Below, piece by piece: positions 20,181-32,203 of a stretch of 64,000 bases of DNA (the stretch's first letter is position 1; each line of letters starts with the position of its first letter). The translations under genes were made by a program, and so were the position numbers. The notes beneath the pieces are model-generated. The model was not told the origin of the DNA. It saw only the letters and a list, made by a program, of their open reading frames with translations, and made no database searches. The stretch spans positions 149,497,640-149,561,639 of the forward strand of contig CM043955.1 of assembly GCA_014529385.2 (NCBI GenBank). The letters are read 5' to 3'. The DNA is from Adiantum capillus-veneris (Eukaryota; Streptophyta; Polypodiopsida; Polypodiales; Pteridaceae).

Positions 20181-21723
20181 TAGGTGACCAAGGTAGCTTA
20201 GTGTCCACCGAGGAGAGTGTAACTCAGGCAATGCTAGATCCACTAGCATCGATTATTGAGGAAGGTAGTGATACTGACACTTCGTCAGACAAATCTTTCT
20301 TCATGATGGGTAGTCAACAGCCATGAGGTTTCACCTATGACGGACCAATGCAGGAGGAAGTACCTCCCTAAATCCTTTGAATGATTCCAAGCTCACTGTG
20401 ATCTTCTTCGAGGGAACAAACTCAAGGGGAGCCCTAGTCTATTCTGACTATTGAGGACGCAAGTGCATTTGTATCGAAGAGAGGCCGGCTCAGAGATTGG
20501 AGATAGTTCGAGTCTATGATGATGGAGATAGATTCCGAGATGAAAAGGGGAACCACTATCTGATAGTCAGTAACCCTGAAGATTACAACAGATATGGAGA
20601 TAACGTGGCGAAAGGGAAAATGGTTTCAGAAGCTCAAGAACCGCCACCAAACATTGATCGTCCCAGAGCTATTTTTATGTATGATAAGAAAACAACCAGG
20701 GTTCCAACTTATAATGAGAACGTGGGAATCTACAAGCGTAAGAGTGAGGGTATAGTCGCTTACTTTCGCAGCAAAGAACCATACTTAAACGAATTGAGCA
20801 AAGACAAGGTTCTTTACTTATTCTCTTATGAAACTGATATGGGGAAGGGTATAGTTTTTGTTGATAGATACGGGCGAGAATACCAACGTATTCTCCCAGA
20901 GGAGGTAGAAAAGGCGACACTTCCAGGAGCATCAACATACACCCCAGACAAAGTGCCGAGAGCCACCTACACCCCTAGCAAGTCGACGAATCCCTTTTCA
21001 GAAGATTATGACGCCACCTCACATTCTACCTGACCGCAGACGTTCAACAATCAAAACCAACCAGCAACTCAGCCATCATTGCAGACATGGCTTCGACAGA
21101 GTGCAACATTGGAACAAGAACAAAACCGAGATGGTTATCAAGCCGCACGAGGGCTAAGGGATCTGCAAGAACCACCACTCTATTCAAGTTTTCAAGGAGA
21201 GAGTAAGCCAAAGACTCAAGGTTCAACAGAGCCAGGAGGACCATCCATAGAACGAGTTCAAAGAGATGAACCATCTCTGGCAAAAACTGTTAGAAATTAT
21301 GGCCTAGGAGCACCATTGGGAGAGGAACCAGCCTACTACAGAAGACCTGAGGAGGTATATCGATTAGGACGTGGGGATCGAATGATGAGATTTGTAGACC
21401 ATCGTAGAATTAGACCTTCTCAAGTGCAAAAATGGGTAAACAAGAAATACATAGGAAACAGAGATCCAAGAGATCATGTAGCAGCCTTTGTGCGTATAAT
21501 TAGAGTTGAAGAGGTGTTAGACTTCCCTACCCAATTTGCAGGGTTTGGACTAACCCTAGAGAATGACGCTGCTACTTGGTTTGACTCTATAGAGCGTAGA
21601 GACTTTCAGTCTATGGAGGAAGTGTTTGACGAATTTATCGAGGAATTCTCACAAAGGGGGATAGCTCATAATATCGTCTCACAAATCCATAAATTCAAAC
21701 AGAAATATGGGGAATCTGTATGA
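20135..21723 (+). pseudogene. gag: Gag N-terminal and core domains (element B)
   Basis: The start is taken at 20135 because MNLRSGRYI matches the MHLRSGHVL start of element C's gag. Three open pieces follow (20135-20326, 20497-21033 and 21079-21723), separated by stops. The last holds the retrotransposon Gag core. The recognisable run is VQKWVNKKYI, DHVAAFVRII, ATWFDSIERRDFQSMEEVFDEFIEEF, then RGIAHNIVSQIHKFKQKYGES. The core continues past the TGA at 21721-21723 into the next open piece. Gag would form particles. The middle region has no domain I recognise. Confidence 0.75.
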
Positions 21724-22850
21724 AAGGCATCCCTAAGACTAAAAAGATATGTTAAGTTCTGTCCTGTGGAAGAACTGCCAACTCAGTCCAGACTTATGCT
21801 TATATTCATCCAAGGACTAAGGAATGCGGATCTCCAGAAAGACTTACATATGAAGAGGAGCATGACGTTGAATGAGTTGACCAAGGAGCCTCTTTACCTT
21901 GTGGACAATTGTGCGGTCTACAAAGAGGGGGAGTTCAAGGACCTTGACGACGATTCATCTTCACAACAAAGTGGAAGCAAGTCTTCTAAGACAGCACCGA
22001 AAGGAGAAGTAGTTGTAAACCAAGAGCTGCTTGTAGATGAAGTGCTAAAAAAGATTAACTTGTACGCCAAACCCCAGGCTAAACAACCCAAGTGGTGTGC
22101 TATTGAACAAAAATGGACGAACCATGGGACGGAGGAATGTTATTATAACAAAGGATATGTGAGAGAGAGACCCTACGCTCCCCAAGCTCAGGTAGCTTCT
22201 CATCAAGTTCCACCCATGCCTAGGTATCAAGCACGCAACCTACCAGGACCTGTAGGTGTAGAAAGACCACAACCAGTGTTGGGGCAACAACCACCCCTAC
22301 TAGGATTACGAACAGTCGATATAAGATACACACCAAGCGTAACCGAATCAGAGGATAAGGATTTGGTGCCTATGCATGCATATTATGAAGATCCCAATGG
22401 ATATGCAGAAAACTCTGTCTATTATCCACCGAAAGAACCCTCGATACCAGAACCATGGAGCATGATAGGAAGTAGAGGACCACCAATAGCTGCATAGGCA
22501 GCAGGAGAAGGAAGATATAGCTTAGATGAACGAACATTGTTGTTCATAGCCAACGGAGGCATGGGCGGATAGAGACATGTATACCAACAAAGGGGAGCTC
22601 AAGGAGCACCTCAACAACCCAAGGGACCCTGCTACAAGTGTGGTGGAGACCATTGGCTAAGAGACTGTCCTCATGATGAAATCATTAGAGTCAACGCATA
22701 TTGCACCGAGTGTGGAGTTACTCATCTGATTCCCAATTGCCCTAAAAACCCAAGCAAAGGAGCAAAAACCACCTTGAATATGCTAGAAACAGTACCTTCT
22801 AGTGGAGGGTTAGAAAATGAAACAATCATACATATTCGGCGGTGACACGA
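21724..22850 (+). pseudogene. gag: Gag C-terminal domain with zinc knuckles (element B)
   Basis: 21766-22497 continues Gag (LPTQSRLMLIFIQGLRNADLQKDL) and carries the WCAIEQKWTNHGTEEC motif seen in element A. After in-frame stops near 22495 and 22570 come two knuckles, CYKCGGDHWLRDC (22630-22668) and CTECGVTHLIPNC (22702-22740). These match the last two knuckles of element A. The first A knuckle (CDICGGDH) has no clear counterpart here. Confidence 0.75.
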
Positions 22851-22899
22851 GCCCAAGCTCAAAGAATGACAACGAACCCATAATGGAAGAGCCAAAAAC

Positions 22900-23758
22900 C
22901 GATGCCCAAAGTTTATAAACGAAAAATCAGAGGAGCACTTCGAAAGCTAGAAAGGCGCGTATGAAAACCAGGAAAGAACGAGAGCAAACAGCTCTATCCG
23001 AGGAGTTAAAACATACAAAGGATAGATTAGAGCAGTTAGCGGATCTAGCTAGCTTAAGTTCACACACCATGGCAACCATAGCACCCAAGGAAATAGCAGA
23101 GCCCAAAAGTGCAGGATCAGGAGGATCTGTACTGGTAGACAATGTAAATGAGCAGTTGGATGCGCTTCTAAAAGTTTATAAAGCCAGACTAAAAAAGAAC
23201 CAAACCCAGGAGCAAAGGTGGATGACTTATCCATATGTGGAAATAGAAAAACAAATGTTGGAAATGTGTAAAAAGATGATTGAAACAGCTCAATCATTGA
23301 TGGAAGACCCGCTAAGTAAACCTGCAAATTGGCATGAAGCACCAGCTCCAACCCCTATCCAACCAACTTTAGAGGAACAAGTAGAAACAAAGGAAAGACT
23401 CACTAATGCCTATGAGTCCAGAGGAGAACCTATCATAGTGCCAAATACAACAGATGAGGCAAGTGAAGGGTTCCAGCCTAAAACATTGACATAAATGGGT
23501 AAGGACTGTAACGGTCTAAACGATCTGTGGAAGCAAATCCGTGAGGCCAACGAGGCTAACAAGATGAGTAACCACATGAATAGCACGAGAAAAGAGAAGA
23601 ATGTGATCTTACCTCCTATTGAAGAATTTGAGACAAGGTCACAAATGAACTTTGAGATACATTCACAAGGGGGAGACCAGGGATCAATTAGTTCGGGGCA
23701 CGGGGCACAGCCAACCAGATTCGTTGAAAACCTTATCCTCTTACCAAGGAGAGTATGA
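22900..23758 (+). pseudogene. Coiled-coil linker between gag and PR1 (element B)
   Basis: The open stretch 22961-23494 is helix-prone and rich in Lys, Glu and Gln (EELKHTKDRLEQL, then EQLDALLKVYKARLKK). It aligns with 1046-1519 of element A. 23495-23758 continues in another frame. No enzyme motif is seen. Confidence 0.6.
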
Positions 23759-24587
23759 AGCCAAGTCTGAAGTGAGAGCAATCCCATCTCAAAGACTTTC
23801 TTCTAACAAAGTGATGAATTCACAAGGATTGATTGAGTTATTGTCCACCCCGGTGGCATGCACAATCACATTAGCCGAACTCCTAAGGTTACGACCAAAC
23901 ATGTGGACCACAGTAGGTAAATGCCTAGAAAAATTTGGAGTGAGAGACCCCACCTTGAGGCTACAGGAAGGGATCAGAGAGTTGGACAAGCCTCAACTAA
24001 ACACTAGGCATGTACCATTAAACAAGGTTGGAGAGTATCGCGAGGGAGAAGATGGAAACACCACGCTTCCAGTAGAATTCCAAGGAGTAGTTGCCAAAGC
24101 CATTCTTGACAGTGGAGCGGGAGTTGCTATCGCCACCAAGGAAATCTGGAAAAAATGGGGAAAACCAGCTTTAAGAGCTACCAGAATGAAATTGCAATTG
24201 GCAGATGGGTTCATGGAGAAGCCTCTAGGACTCTTAGAAAAAGTGATTGTCACTTCGTGTGGAATCGAGTATGAGCATACATTTGTAATAGTCGATTTCG
24301 ACAAAAAGAACAATTATGAGATCATCTTGGGAAGACCATTCATGCGACAATTGAAGATGGTCCAAGATTGGGGTTACGACCACATATACCTCAGAAATGG
24401 CGAGATAACAACTAGAATACACATGAAAGACCATAGTTACAAAGATGTGAACCAAACACCTGTGGAAGAGTTTGATTCAGGTACAGTAGCAGGATCAGAA
24501 CTCCGAGCATGGTTAGGGCAACAAAAAGAGCTATGGATGTGCGGAGCTTCACATTGTGGAAGCTTAAGAAGGGAGAATGCGTCTTAG
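23652..24587 (+). pseudogene. First retropepsin PR1 (element B)
   Basis: A 311-codon frame is open here. Residues ~50-110 are a conserved lead-in (ELLSTPVACTITLAELLRLRP). The active site AILDSGAGVAIA has its Asp codon at 24108-24110. KLQLADGFMEKPLG, IVDFDKKNNYEIILGRPFM and QDWGYDHIYLR follow in family order. The catalytic triad is intact, unlike in element A. The frame ends at 24585-24587, and later linker pieces lie in other frames (24677-24967, 24980-25168). Confidence 0.85.
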
Positions 24588-25306
24588 AAAGAGTGATTGA
24601 GGACAAGGAGTATATTCCGGAACCTTTCCTTGAAGATGCCTTGGAACCTCTAGAATAGGAACACATACTAGCAACATTGGATGTATGTAACATTACAAAT
24701 ACTCCAACAACAAAATTTTGCGATAAGGATGGCTATGATGTGCTACCCTACTACATGGTAAGCATTATACCAGGAGAAGATGGGACGATAGAACCGCCGG
24801 AAGGAGAAGAGTTTTATAACTCCTCTGAACATCTGGAAGTAAATGATGATGCAGATAATGAGTGTTCAGACACCTCAAGTGAGCGTGGAAGGAAAACCGA
24901 GAATATCAGGTTTTATGATTTTGCTAATCAGCACCATAGACGCCAGGAACGCTATAGGAGGATATGAGCAGGAAACAAAGTGAGAGAGAACCCGATGCTC
25001 AGGATAAAAGGTAAAACTCACTATTTGATGCTTATAAAAGCAGAGGATTGCGTAAAAGATCAAATATCAGGAAGATTCTCAAAAGATCGAAGGGAAAGAA
25101 TGCGAGAGGAAATAAAACAGGTACGAAAAGCTAAAACAGAAACAAAATCACAAAAATCTCAAAAATAAAAAAAAGAAACAACAAAAGACCAAGAGTGGAC
25201 CAAACTGAAGAATAAACAGAAATACCAAGAACTGAAACGGTCTTTACGTGAGATATGGACTACGGAAGAAGATAGTGATGGTAAAGGGGAGTCAGAGAAG
25301 GGAAAC
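24588..25306 (+). pseudogene. Linker between PR1 and RT (element B)
   Basis: Broken frames rich in acidic then basic residues align with 2580-3336 of element A. Shared words include VCNITNTPTTKFCDKDGYD against ICVNECTPTKFFDDEGYD, RQERYR, and KAEDCVKDQISGRF. No known domain is recognised. Confidence 0.6.
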
Positions 25307-26931
25307 ATGAATGTACCATCACACTATCGAAATTTTACCATCCAGGATAGAAAAATAATAATGACTCCGCCAGTCAGGGAAAGAACCAACCAAGAATCTT
25401 ACGATGGGCCAGAAAATGCAAAAAGGATAGACCTCGCGGAACCAGGTGAAAAGCCTCAGCCGGTCTATATAGCAAACGATTTAAAGCCTAAAGAAGAAGA
25501 ACGGCTAACACAACTTCTCAAGAAATATAAAGATGTGTTTGCATGGTCCTATAAAGACCTCAAAAGAGTTGATCCATCGATATGCCAACATACAATTCCT
25601 TTGAAATCGGATGCAAAACCTAGCAAACAACGTCCTTATACATACAATGATACATTTGCTAAACGAATCAAAGAGGAGATTGATAAGCTGATGGAAGCTG
25701 AATTCATCTATGAAATTGAACATACAGATTGGGTGCACCCATTGTGGTAGTTACCAAAAAGAACGGAAAACTGTGAGTGTGTGTAAACCTCAAAAAGGTA
25801 AATGCAGCCACCATAAGGGATAATTATCCCTTGCCCATCACAGAACATGTACTTGAGCGGGTGGCCAGGAAACGGGCTTATTCCTTTCTGGATGGGTTTT
25901 CAGGATATAACCAATTGGCAATTGCAAGGGAGGATCAACACAAAACAGCGTTTGCCCACAAAATGGGAAATTTATGCGTATCAAGTTATGCCGTTTGGCC
26001 TAACTAATGCCCGAGCTACCTTCCAAAGTTTAATGATTTACGCGTTCAAAGAATACCTAAGAATATTCTTAGAAATATACATGGATGATCTTTGTGTACA
26101 CTCTCTTCTAGGAGAGGAACATATTGACCATTTGCAAAAGGTATTTGAAAAATGCAGGACATATCGAATCTGTCTTAACCCGAAAAAGTGTATCTTTATG
26201 GTTAAGCAAGGCCCCATCTTAGGACACATTGTCTCAAGAAATGGCATAACCACCACTCACCTAGACAAAGTCAAAGTCATAGTAGACCTACCCAGGCCTA
26301 CTAATGCTAAACAAGTGCAATCCTTCATGGGACACTGTGGATATTATCAAAGATTCACATACATGTATGCACTCATTGCACAACCTCTGTATCGTTTGCT
26401 AGTCAATTTCGATTGGACCGAGGAGTGTGAAACTTCATTCCAAAAGCTGAAGGAAAATCTTATATCAACACCTGTACTTAAAGAACCAGATTGGGAAAAG
26501 ATATTCCATGTTCACATTGATGCTTTTGCATATGCAATCGGGAGTATTATGGCTCAACCTGGAGACGGAACAATGGATTTTCCAGTTTGTTATGCAAGCC
26601 GACAGTTAAACAGTGCGGAAAAGAACTACACAACCACCGAACGAGAAGGATTAGGAATGATTTATGCTATAAAGAAATTTCGGCATTATTTGCTTGCAAA
26701 CAAATTTGTGTTCTTCACAGATCATCAAGCTCTTTTGTATATGGTAAATAAACCATGCAATACATGGAGAATTGTACGCTGGTTTATTATATTGCTAGAG
26801 TTTGATTTCATAGTGGTGGTCAAAAAGGGTAAAACCCATCTACGAGCGGATCATCTTTCAAGGATACACAACGGGAAAGCTCCTGAAGGAGTAGATGATG
26901 ACATACCAGATGCTTATCTTTTCAATATTGA
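25307..26931 (+). pseudogene. pol: Reverse transcriptase and RNase H (element B)
   Basis: 25307-25750 carries the RT lead-in (HTIPLKSDAKPSKQRPYTYND). 25777-26007 carries LRVCVNLKKVNAATIRDNYPLPITEHVLERV and SFLDGFSGYNQLAIAREDQHKTAF. A frameshift near 25960 moves the sense to the long frame ending at 27307, with MPFGLTNARATFQSLM and the catalytic IYMDDLCVHS (YMDD 26078-26089). RNase H follows (FHVHIDAFAYAIG, TTEREGLGMIYAIKKFRHYL, FTDHQALLYMV, HLRADHLSR). The sequence supports full catalytic motifs with at least two frame breaks. Confidence 0.9.
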
Positions 26932-27307
26932 AATGATACCCAAATGGTCTCAGGAAATTGTTAGAATTCTTTCCTTTGGAAGTAGGTTTGATAATACGGA
27001 ATACAGATCCAAACAACAAACAATTCGACAAACAAAAAACTTCCAGTTGATAGCAGGATGGCTGTATCATCTAGGATTGGACCAAATCCTACGATTATGT
27101 ATAAATCCGGAAGAATTCGAGTGCTACCTTGAAGAAGCACATGTCCAAGATTGTGCATTTCATTGTTCAACAGTGAAAACACACCAGAGACTGAAACAGT
27201 TAGGGGTTTATTGGCCAACTATGTATGCGGACACACATTCTTATGTTACCAATTGTACTATATGTAGTGCCAATGACCAGTGGATCACGCGACATTATTT
27301 CAGGTAA
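26932..27307 (+). pseudogene. Extra linker-H2C2 unit, copy 1 (element B)
   Basis: This unit continues the RNase H frame without a break. It reads IPKWSQEIVRILSFG, then FQLIAGWLYHLGLDQILRLC, then HVQDC..H.....THQRLKQLGVYWPTMYADTHSYVTNCTIC. That is the full plan of an RNase H-integrase linker plus an H2C2 zinc domain. Copy 2 begins about 10 residues later with IAPAWSQYIIDFLTT. The two copies share the order WSQ-I, R-S, LI-LY, LR-C, HAH, H, WWP or YWP, DA/AD, C-x-x-C. Confidence 0.85.
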
Positions 27308-27309
27308 AC

Positions 27310-28230
27310 ATTGCACCTGCATGGAGTCAATATATCATTGATTTCTTAACCACCAGGACGTTTCCTGAGAATATCACAAGATCACGGAAAAGGGCTATAG
27401 AGCTGGAAGCTCGCGACTTTTAGTTAATTGGGAACCAACTCTATAAGCGAGGAAAGGACAATCAACTTAGAATCTGTGCAAGTGAAAGCGAATACCTGCT
27501 GATTCTAGAACATGCACATATCGGAATAAGTGGAGGCCATTTTTCGGGCGATAAGACGGCAAAAATTGTCTTAACCGCAGGAATATGGTGGCCTACATTG
27601 CATATGGATGCTGAAGAGTTTGTAAAGCGTTGTGACGCATGTGAGCGCACCAAGGTGCCGATAAAGAGAGACGAGATGCCACTATAGCCAATGATGGGAG
27701 CAAGAGCATTTGAAAAATGGGGCATTGATTTTGTGGGACCTATCTCACCCCTTGCATATCGCACCCATACCCAATATATCATTGTGGCTACGGACTATCT
27801 CACAAAATGGGTGGAAGCCAAGGCAACTCAAAAAGCAGATGCACGGACCACTGCACAATTTTTGTATGAGAATTTTTTTGTACGATACGGTTTACCAATA
27901 GAAATTTTCAGTGATCGTGGGACACATTTTCTTAATGAAGTCATTGAATATCTGCTAGAGGAATTCATGGTCATACATAGGAAATCTGCTCCATACCATC
28001 CACAGGCAAATGGACAAGCTAAGGCCACAAATAAAACACTATGCACGGTTCTCACTAAAATTGTGTCAAAGTCAATAACAGATTGGGATCAGCAGCTACA
28101 CTCCACACTATGGGCATACAGGGTAGCTTACAAAACATCGATAGGAACAACACCATACAACATGGTGTTTGGTCTAAATGCTATACTACCCATAGAGTTT
28201 TTAATTCCAACTCTACGAGTAGCAAAACGC
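27310..28230 (+). pseudogene. Integrase: linker-H2C2 copy 2 and catalytic core (element B)
   Basis: Copy 2 of the linker and zinc domain (27316-27660) reads APAWSQYIIDFLTT, QLYKRGKDNQLRIC, GGHFSGDKTAKIVLTAGIWWP and CDACERTK, with a TAG at 27421-27423. The core follows. KWGIDFVGP gives the first Asp and FSDRGTHF the second. HPQANGQAKATNK has Lys where the catalytic Glu should be (element A has GQAETTNK). With the Glu lost, the integrase of this copy should be inactive even apart from the stops. Confidence 0.88.
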
Positions 28231-29116
28231 TTAGAATGGACAGGGCATGATCTCTCTTCAAGAATAGATGATCTTGAAAAGCTAGATGAACTCCGCTGGA
28301 GAGCTGTAGCTTCAATCTATGCTAAAAAGAGAAGACAAAAAGAGTTTTTTGACAAGTATGTGCGCACTAAAGAGGTTAAAACAGGTGATTATGTACTTGT
28401 TTATACTTTGAAGCAACATACCAAGAAACTTAAAAAGCGAGGGATGGGACCCTTTGTGATTAGTGATCTATCACAAAGCGGAGCTGTCAAGCTTGCTACA
28501 TTAGCAGGTGAAGAAATGCCGAACTGGATTAGTGGATGTCGACTGAAGAAATATCATTTACCACTCACACAGGATATGCTTCAACAAATTCATCAAGGAA
28601 AACAACGAATGAAGGAAAAACAGAGAGTACGAGAAGAAGCTCAAGCGGAAGCCAAAGAACGCATTACAAAACGAAGACTTCTACGACAACAACAACAAGG
28701 TGAAGCACCATTGCGAATCAATGCCATTCGACTAATGATGTTGGATGAAGACACAGTGGAGCCCATAATTGCAATCAAAGTAGAGAGCAATAAAGTTGAA
28801 TCGACGGCATTGCTTGATTCTGGAGCTCAAGCAAATTTGATCTCTTACGGATTATACCAACAGCTCAAGTCCACATGTCAACTTCATCCTACTCCTCAAA
28901 TGCTGGAAAGTAGTACATCACACTCGTTGAAAACATTGGGCTAGACTATATTGCATGTAGAAGTACATCAATATATTTACCCACACAAATTTTATGTAGT
29001 CGAGGATGAATGCACACAACACCCAATGTTGTTGGGACAACCTTGGCAAAAAGAGTACAATGTGCAGATAGATTGGAACGCGAATGAAGTCAAAATTCAG
29101 TATGCACAAGAACAAT
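28231..29116 (+). pseudogene. Integrase C-terminal domain and second retropepsin PR2 (element B)
   Basis: The integrase C-terminal part (GDYVLVYTLKQHTKKLKKRGMGPFVI, MPNWISGCRLKKYH) is in the same frame as the core. A basic, Gln-rich spacer follows, then a second protease-like domain. It has the active site TALLDSGAQANLISYGLY (Asp codon 28816-28818). After a TAG at 28942-28944 come YIYPHKFYVVED and the closing mark MLLGQPWQKEYNVQIDW. The DSG triad, hydrophobic strands and LGQPW motif are all typical of retropepsins. It differs strongly from PR1 of the same element. Confidence 0.82.
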
Positions 29117-29844
29117 AGGTAATAGCCTTTGCTCAGCAATACCGGACTAATCAGTTGCCAGCAATGCAATCACAGGAAAAAGAGCCAAAAGTACGAGTGT
29201 CACTAAAGAACAACATGATACCCAAGGTTAACAAACAGGTAAAAGCCAACCATGCTAACTACATACATATGAAGTCACCGACCGCAGTGCAAAGATCTAG
29301 GTTACCAAAACACAGGAAACAAGTATGGATGCGGAAGGATAGAAATGCCACGGCAAACCAAAAACAATGCAACAAAAGAATTCAACCGAAGTAGATAGTT
29401 CAACCAAAAACCAAGGGCATAAAACAGATATGGATCCCAAAGAAAAGGCTCAGCAATAACCCAAATGTTACTCACATTTGGATAATGAAACAAAAGCAAA
29501 AGAAACTCCCTTCAGTACAAGCAACAACGGAAGGCAGACATCTGGATTTGTAAAAGGACAACCGACTTATGTGGATGCCAATCCTCAACAAAACAGTGGC
29601 AACAAAGGAAGTACCAAAACACCTACAAAAACCGGCAAAAACAAGCTACCAATGGAAAGCAAAAGAAATACGGTCCACGGCCATTCCGGCCAAGCCAATC
29701 CTCTCCATAGAAACAACTACGACTATATCAACAGTAGCGGCAAAGCGATTGCCTTTTGCAAAAAAGAAAATTAAACAGAGAGCAGTAGAGTTACATCTGT
29801 TACTTGCAAAGAAAACAGGAAACCTCGACGGCGAATGCCAATAA
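29117..29844 (+). pseudogene. Basic W-x-P-K tail of Pol (element B)
   Basis: Broken frames carry repeated Trp-x-Pro-Lys-like units (QVWMRK, QIWIPKK, MWMPIL, YQWKAK), ending in KKKIKQRAVELHLLLAKK. That end matches the end of element A's tail (KPTIKERAIKLQALLFHK). The region is strongly basic. Its role is unknown, though nucleic-acid binding or nuclear targeting would fit. Confidence 0.6.
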
Positions 29845-30011
29845 GCATCTTGCTTATTCCCTTCTCTTGCACAACATTAATTTTTCCATGCATTGACCGA
29901 GTATGCATAAATTAGGGCTACATTAATCGGCCAAGCATTAGAAAAAAATTTTCAACCTATGCACGACACATACTCCGAGGCGATACCTTGTCGTCCGGGA
30001 GGACTCCCGCT

Positions 30012-30024
30012 AGGAGGGGGGGAG
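30012..30024 (+). other. Polypurine tract (element B)
   Basis: AGGAGGGGGGGAG lies before the 3' LTR. A 14-bp palindrome, GCATTCTAGAATGC, follows directly. Confidence 0.75.
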
Positions 30025-30035
30025 GCATTCTAGAA

Positions 30036-31030
30036 TGCGGAACCAATAGCAGAAAGAGCAAAAAAGGGCATGATTTTCGACTATTTTAAGGGTTGTTGTT
30101 TGATTGCAAATTTTTTTGGACTAACCCAAGTACACATGCCCTTATACAACATGTATCTATAGGTATATGGGGCCAAACGCCAGATCAAGCCCCTAGGTGT
30201 GTGTATATAAGTAGAAATAGCCATTTTTCGGGCAATATTGGTAAAACGGAGGAATCCGGCCATAAAAATTGCATGGGAGTGTATACAATGTTTTACGGTG
30301 ATGTTTTTGATTTATTATGATTTTTTGGGGATTTTCTGGGTTTGATTTGCCATTTTCCTTTTATTTTTGCTAATTTGTGGCAGAAAAACTTCAAAAATAC
30401 AAAAAGCAGATGAAAAACGATCGTAATAAAAAACAAAAAATATGGGGATGATCAGTGACTATAGGACAACCTATGGTATAGTGGGGTGCAATTATGAGAC
30501 TGGAGCTGAAAGCGTGTTTTGGACAGATTTTGACCGAAATGCCAAATTTCTGGTAAACAGGGCAAATGGAGTCCAAATCAAGAAATTTTTGAGCCTAAAC
30601 CGCATCTTGCGAGAAGTTGGGAGCACATGTCAAATTTCATGAAAAGTGGTTCGGGGACCTCCATTATAAGAAATTTTCACCTCATTTTCACTATTGACAT
30701 TTGAGAGAGAGCTTCTGCCACCTAGAGCGAGCGGAACTTCCAGCAGCTTCTACGACGCGCACGATTGCCCGATGGGTTTTAGACATGAGAGGTAGGCTCA
30801 CCACCTTGAGATTTTCGCGCATGTTTGTCGTTTTGTCGCGAAAACTAGCATAGGGTTCACACACAAAGCGGGCGGTAGAGACCTACAAGTAGAAGCGGCC
30901 ACGTAACGGCTAACCCAAAAGCAACGAGACTTCATCGGCAGCTTACCCTAGCATAGGAGACCACTCTTGGATGCCCAAAGGCAGTAGAAAACCATCGAGA
31001 AAAACCCTAATTCCTAGAATCCCGCAAGGG
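30036..31030 (+). repeat. 3' LTR of element B (borders approximate)
   Basis: The start is placed at TGCGGAACC after the polypurine tract. It is non-coding. A segment near 30695-30735 resembles the element A LTR near 8460-8515. No 5' copy is available for comparison, so both ends are uncertain. Confidence 0.5.
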
Positions 31031-31610
31031 GCCACCAAATGGGAAATCGGCGAAAAGACGCCCAAATGCTACCAAAATTCATGGGTAGAAGCATCTCGAC
31101 ATGCTCGACAAGTCTATGTGGCCCACATGACCAAAAAGTGACCCGAAGCGGCACTAAACTTCAGAAACGACATCAGATACACAAAGCGTCAAATAGCTCT
31201 CGCGGCCAATCCGCATGCCCGTTTGCCACCAAACTTCACGAGTGGCTTTCCTAGACCATCAACAACCAAGTCCTATGGTGGTAGACCACCACAAATCATC
31301 GAAGATATGTAAACGCAACCACAGGTTCTTCTAGAGCGGCAAATTGCCAAATGAAGCTCTGGTGAAGCCAAAGTCGACAAAAACCATATGGCAAGGATCC
31401 CCAAGGGATCGGGAAGCTATGGAGACCAACATCAAGAAATTTCACCGCCAAAAAGCACTCCAAAAGTCAGAAAACGGCTCGGAGGCTCTGAAATCCACAC
31501 AGGGAGTTACTTTCTATCCATTTGACTTTTTTGTTAAAATTAGGCTTAAAAGGGACTCAGGGGGACCAAGGGCAGGCACTAGTGACAAAATCCATGAAAA
31601 AATCATCAGG

Positions 31611-31634
31611 AGACATCCTACGCGTAGGATGTCT
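31611..31634. repeat. 24-bp palindrome, copy 5 (perfect)
   Basis: Identical to copy 1. Confidence 0.95.
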
Positions 31635-31895
31635 CAAGGGCATTTCTTGGCACGGATCCCAACATTTTTTCATCACACACATTTTTTGAATGACCTTTAC
31701 ATGCTAGCCACCAAGTTTCATCACATTTGGACCAAAATTGACCTCATATGCATGAAAAACGCAAAGTTAGGGCATAGAGGCAATAATGGGCCATAGACCT
31801 ACCAAATCTTGTCCAAATCACATGAAAGTTGCACAACACATTCACAAGCACATAACCAACCAATCTGTGTGGTCACAAGCAAAAATTGATGAAAT

Positions 31896-31919
31896 AGACA
31901 TCCTACGCGTAGGATGTCT
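31896..31919. repeat. 24-bp palindrome, copy 6 (perfect)
   Basis: Identical to copy 1, 285 bp after copy 5. Confidence 0.95.
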
Positions 31920-32179
31920 ATTTGACATTTTTGGCCTACAGAGGATGTTTGTCCATTCCAGATCTAATCACATCATCTTCAAGAGCTCATATACCAATTT
32001 TGAAGCCATTCTAATCATTTTTGACCCCAACACCTTCAAGATACACTTTTGGAGCCCAAAAACACTACACAGGCTCTTACAAGCATCAATTCTTGTCCAA
32101 ATCAAAATCCAACAGCATGGCCATGTTCCATAGGCCAAGGACTACCCACAGAACAAATCCCATGCCATTTTGATGAAAT

Positions 32180-32203
32180 AGACATCCTACGCGTAGGATG
32201 TCT
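32180..32203. repeat. 24-bp palindrome, copy 7 (perfect)
   Basis: Identical to copy 1, 284 bp after copy 6. Confidence 0.95.

Larger units (their letters stand above)
19795..31030 (+). mobile_element. Ty3/gypsy element B, decayed, no 5' LTR seen
   Basis: The order is gag, PR1, RT, RNase H, duplicated linker with H2C2, integrase, PR2, tail, polypurine tract and 3' LTR. It is a close relative of element A and more complete, because its gag start is present. I could not find a 5' LTR or primer site between the copia element and gag, so the 5' end is truncated or unrecognised. Both borders are approximate. The right border lies before the element I leader resumes, which is certain by 31611. Confidence 0.8.

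Noticed and set aside
30026-30039. 14-bp palindrome GCATTCTAGAATGC as part of the palindrome system
   Set aside because: It occurs once at the LTR edge of element B and has no repeats nearby. Probably LTR-end structure or chance.
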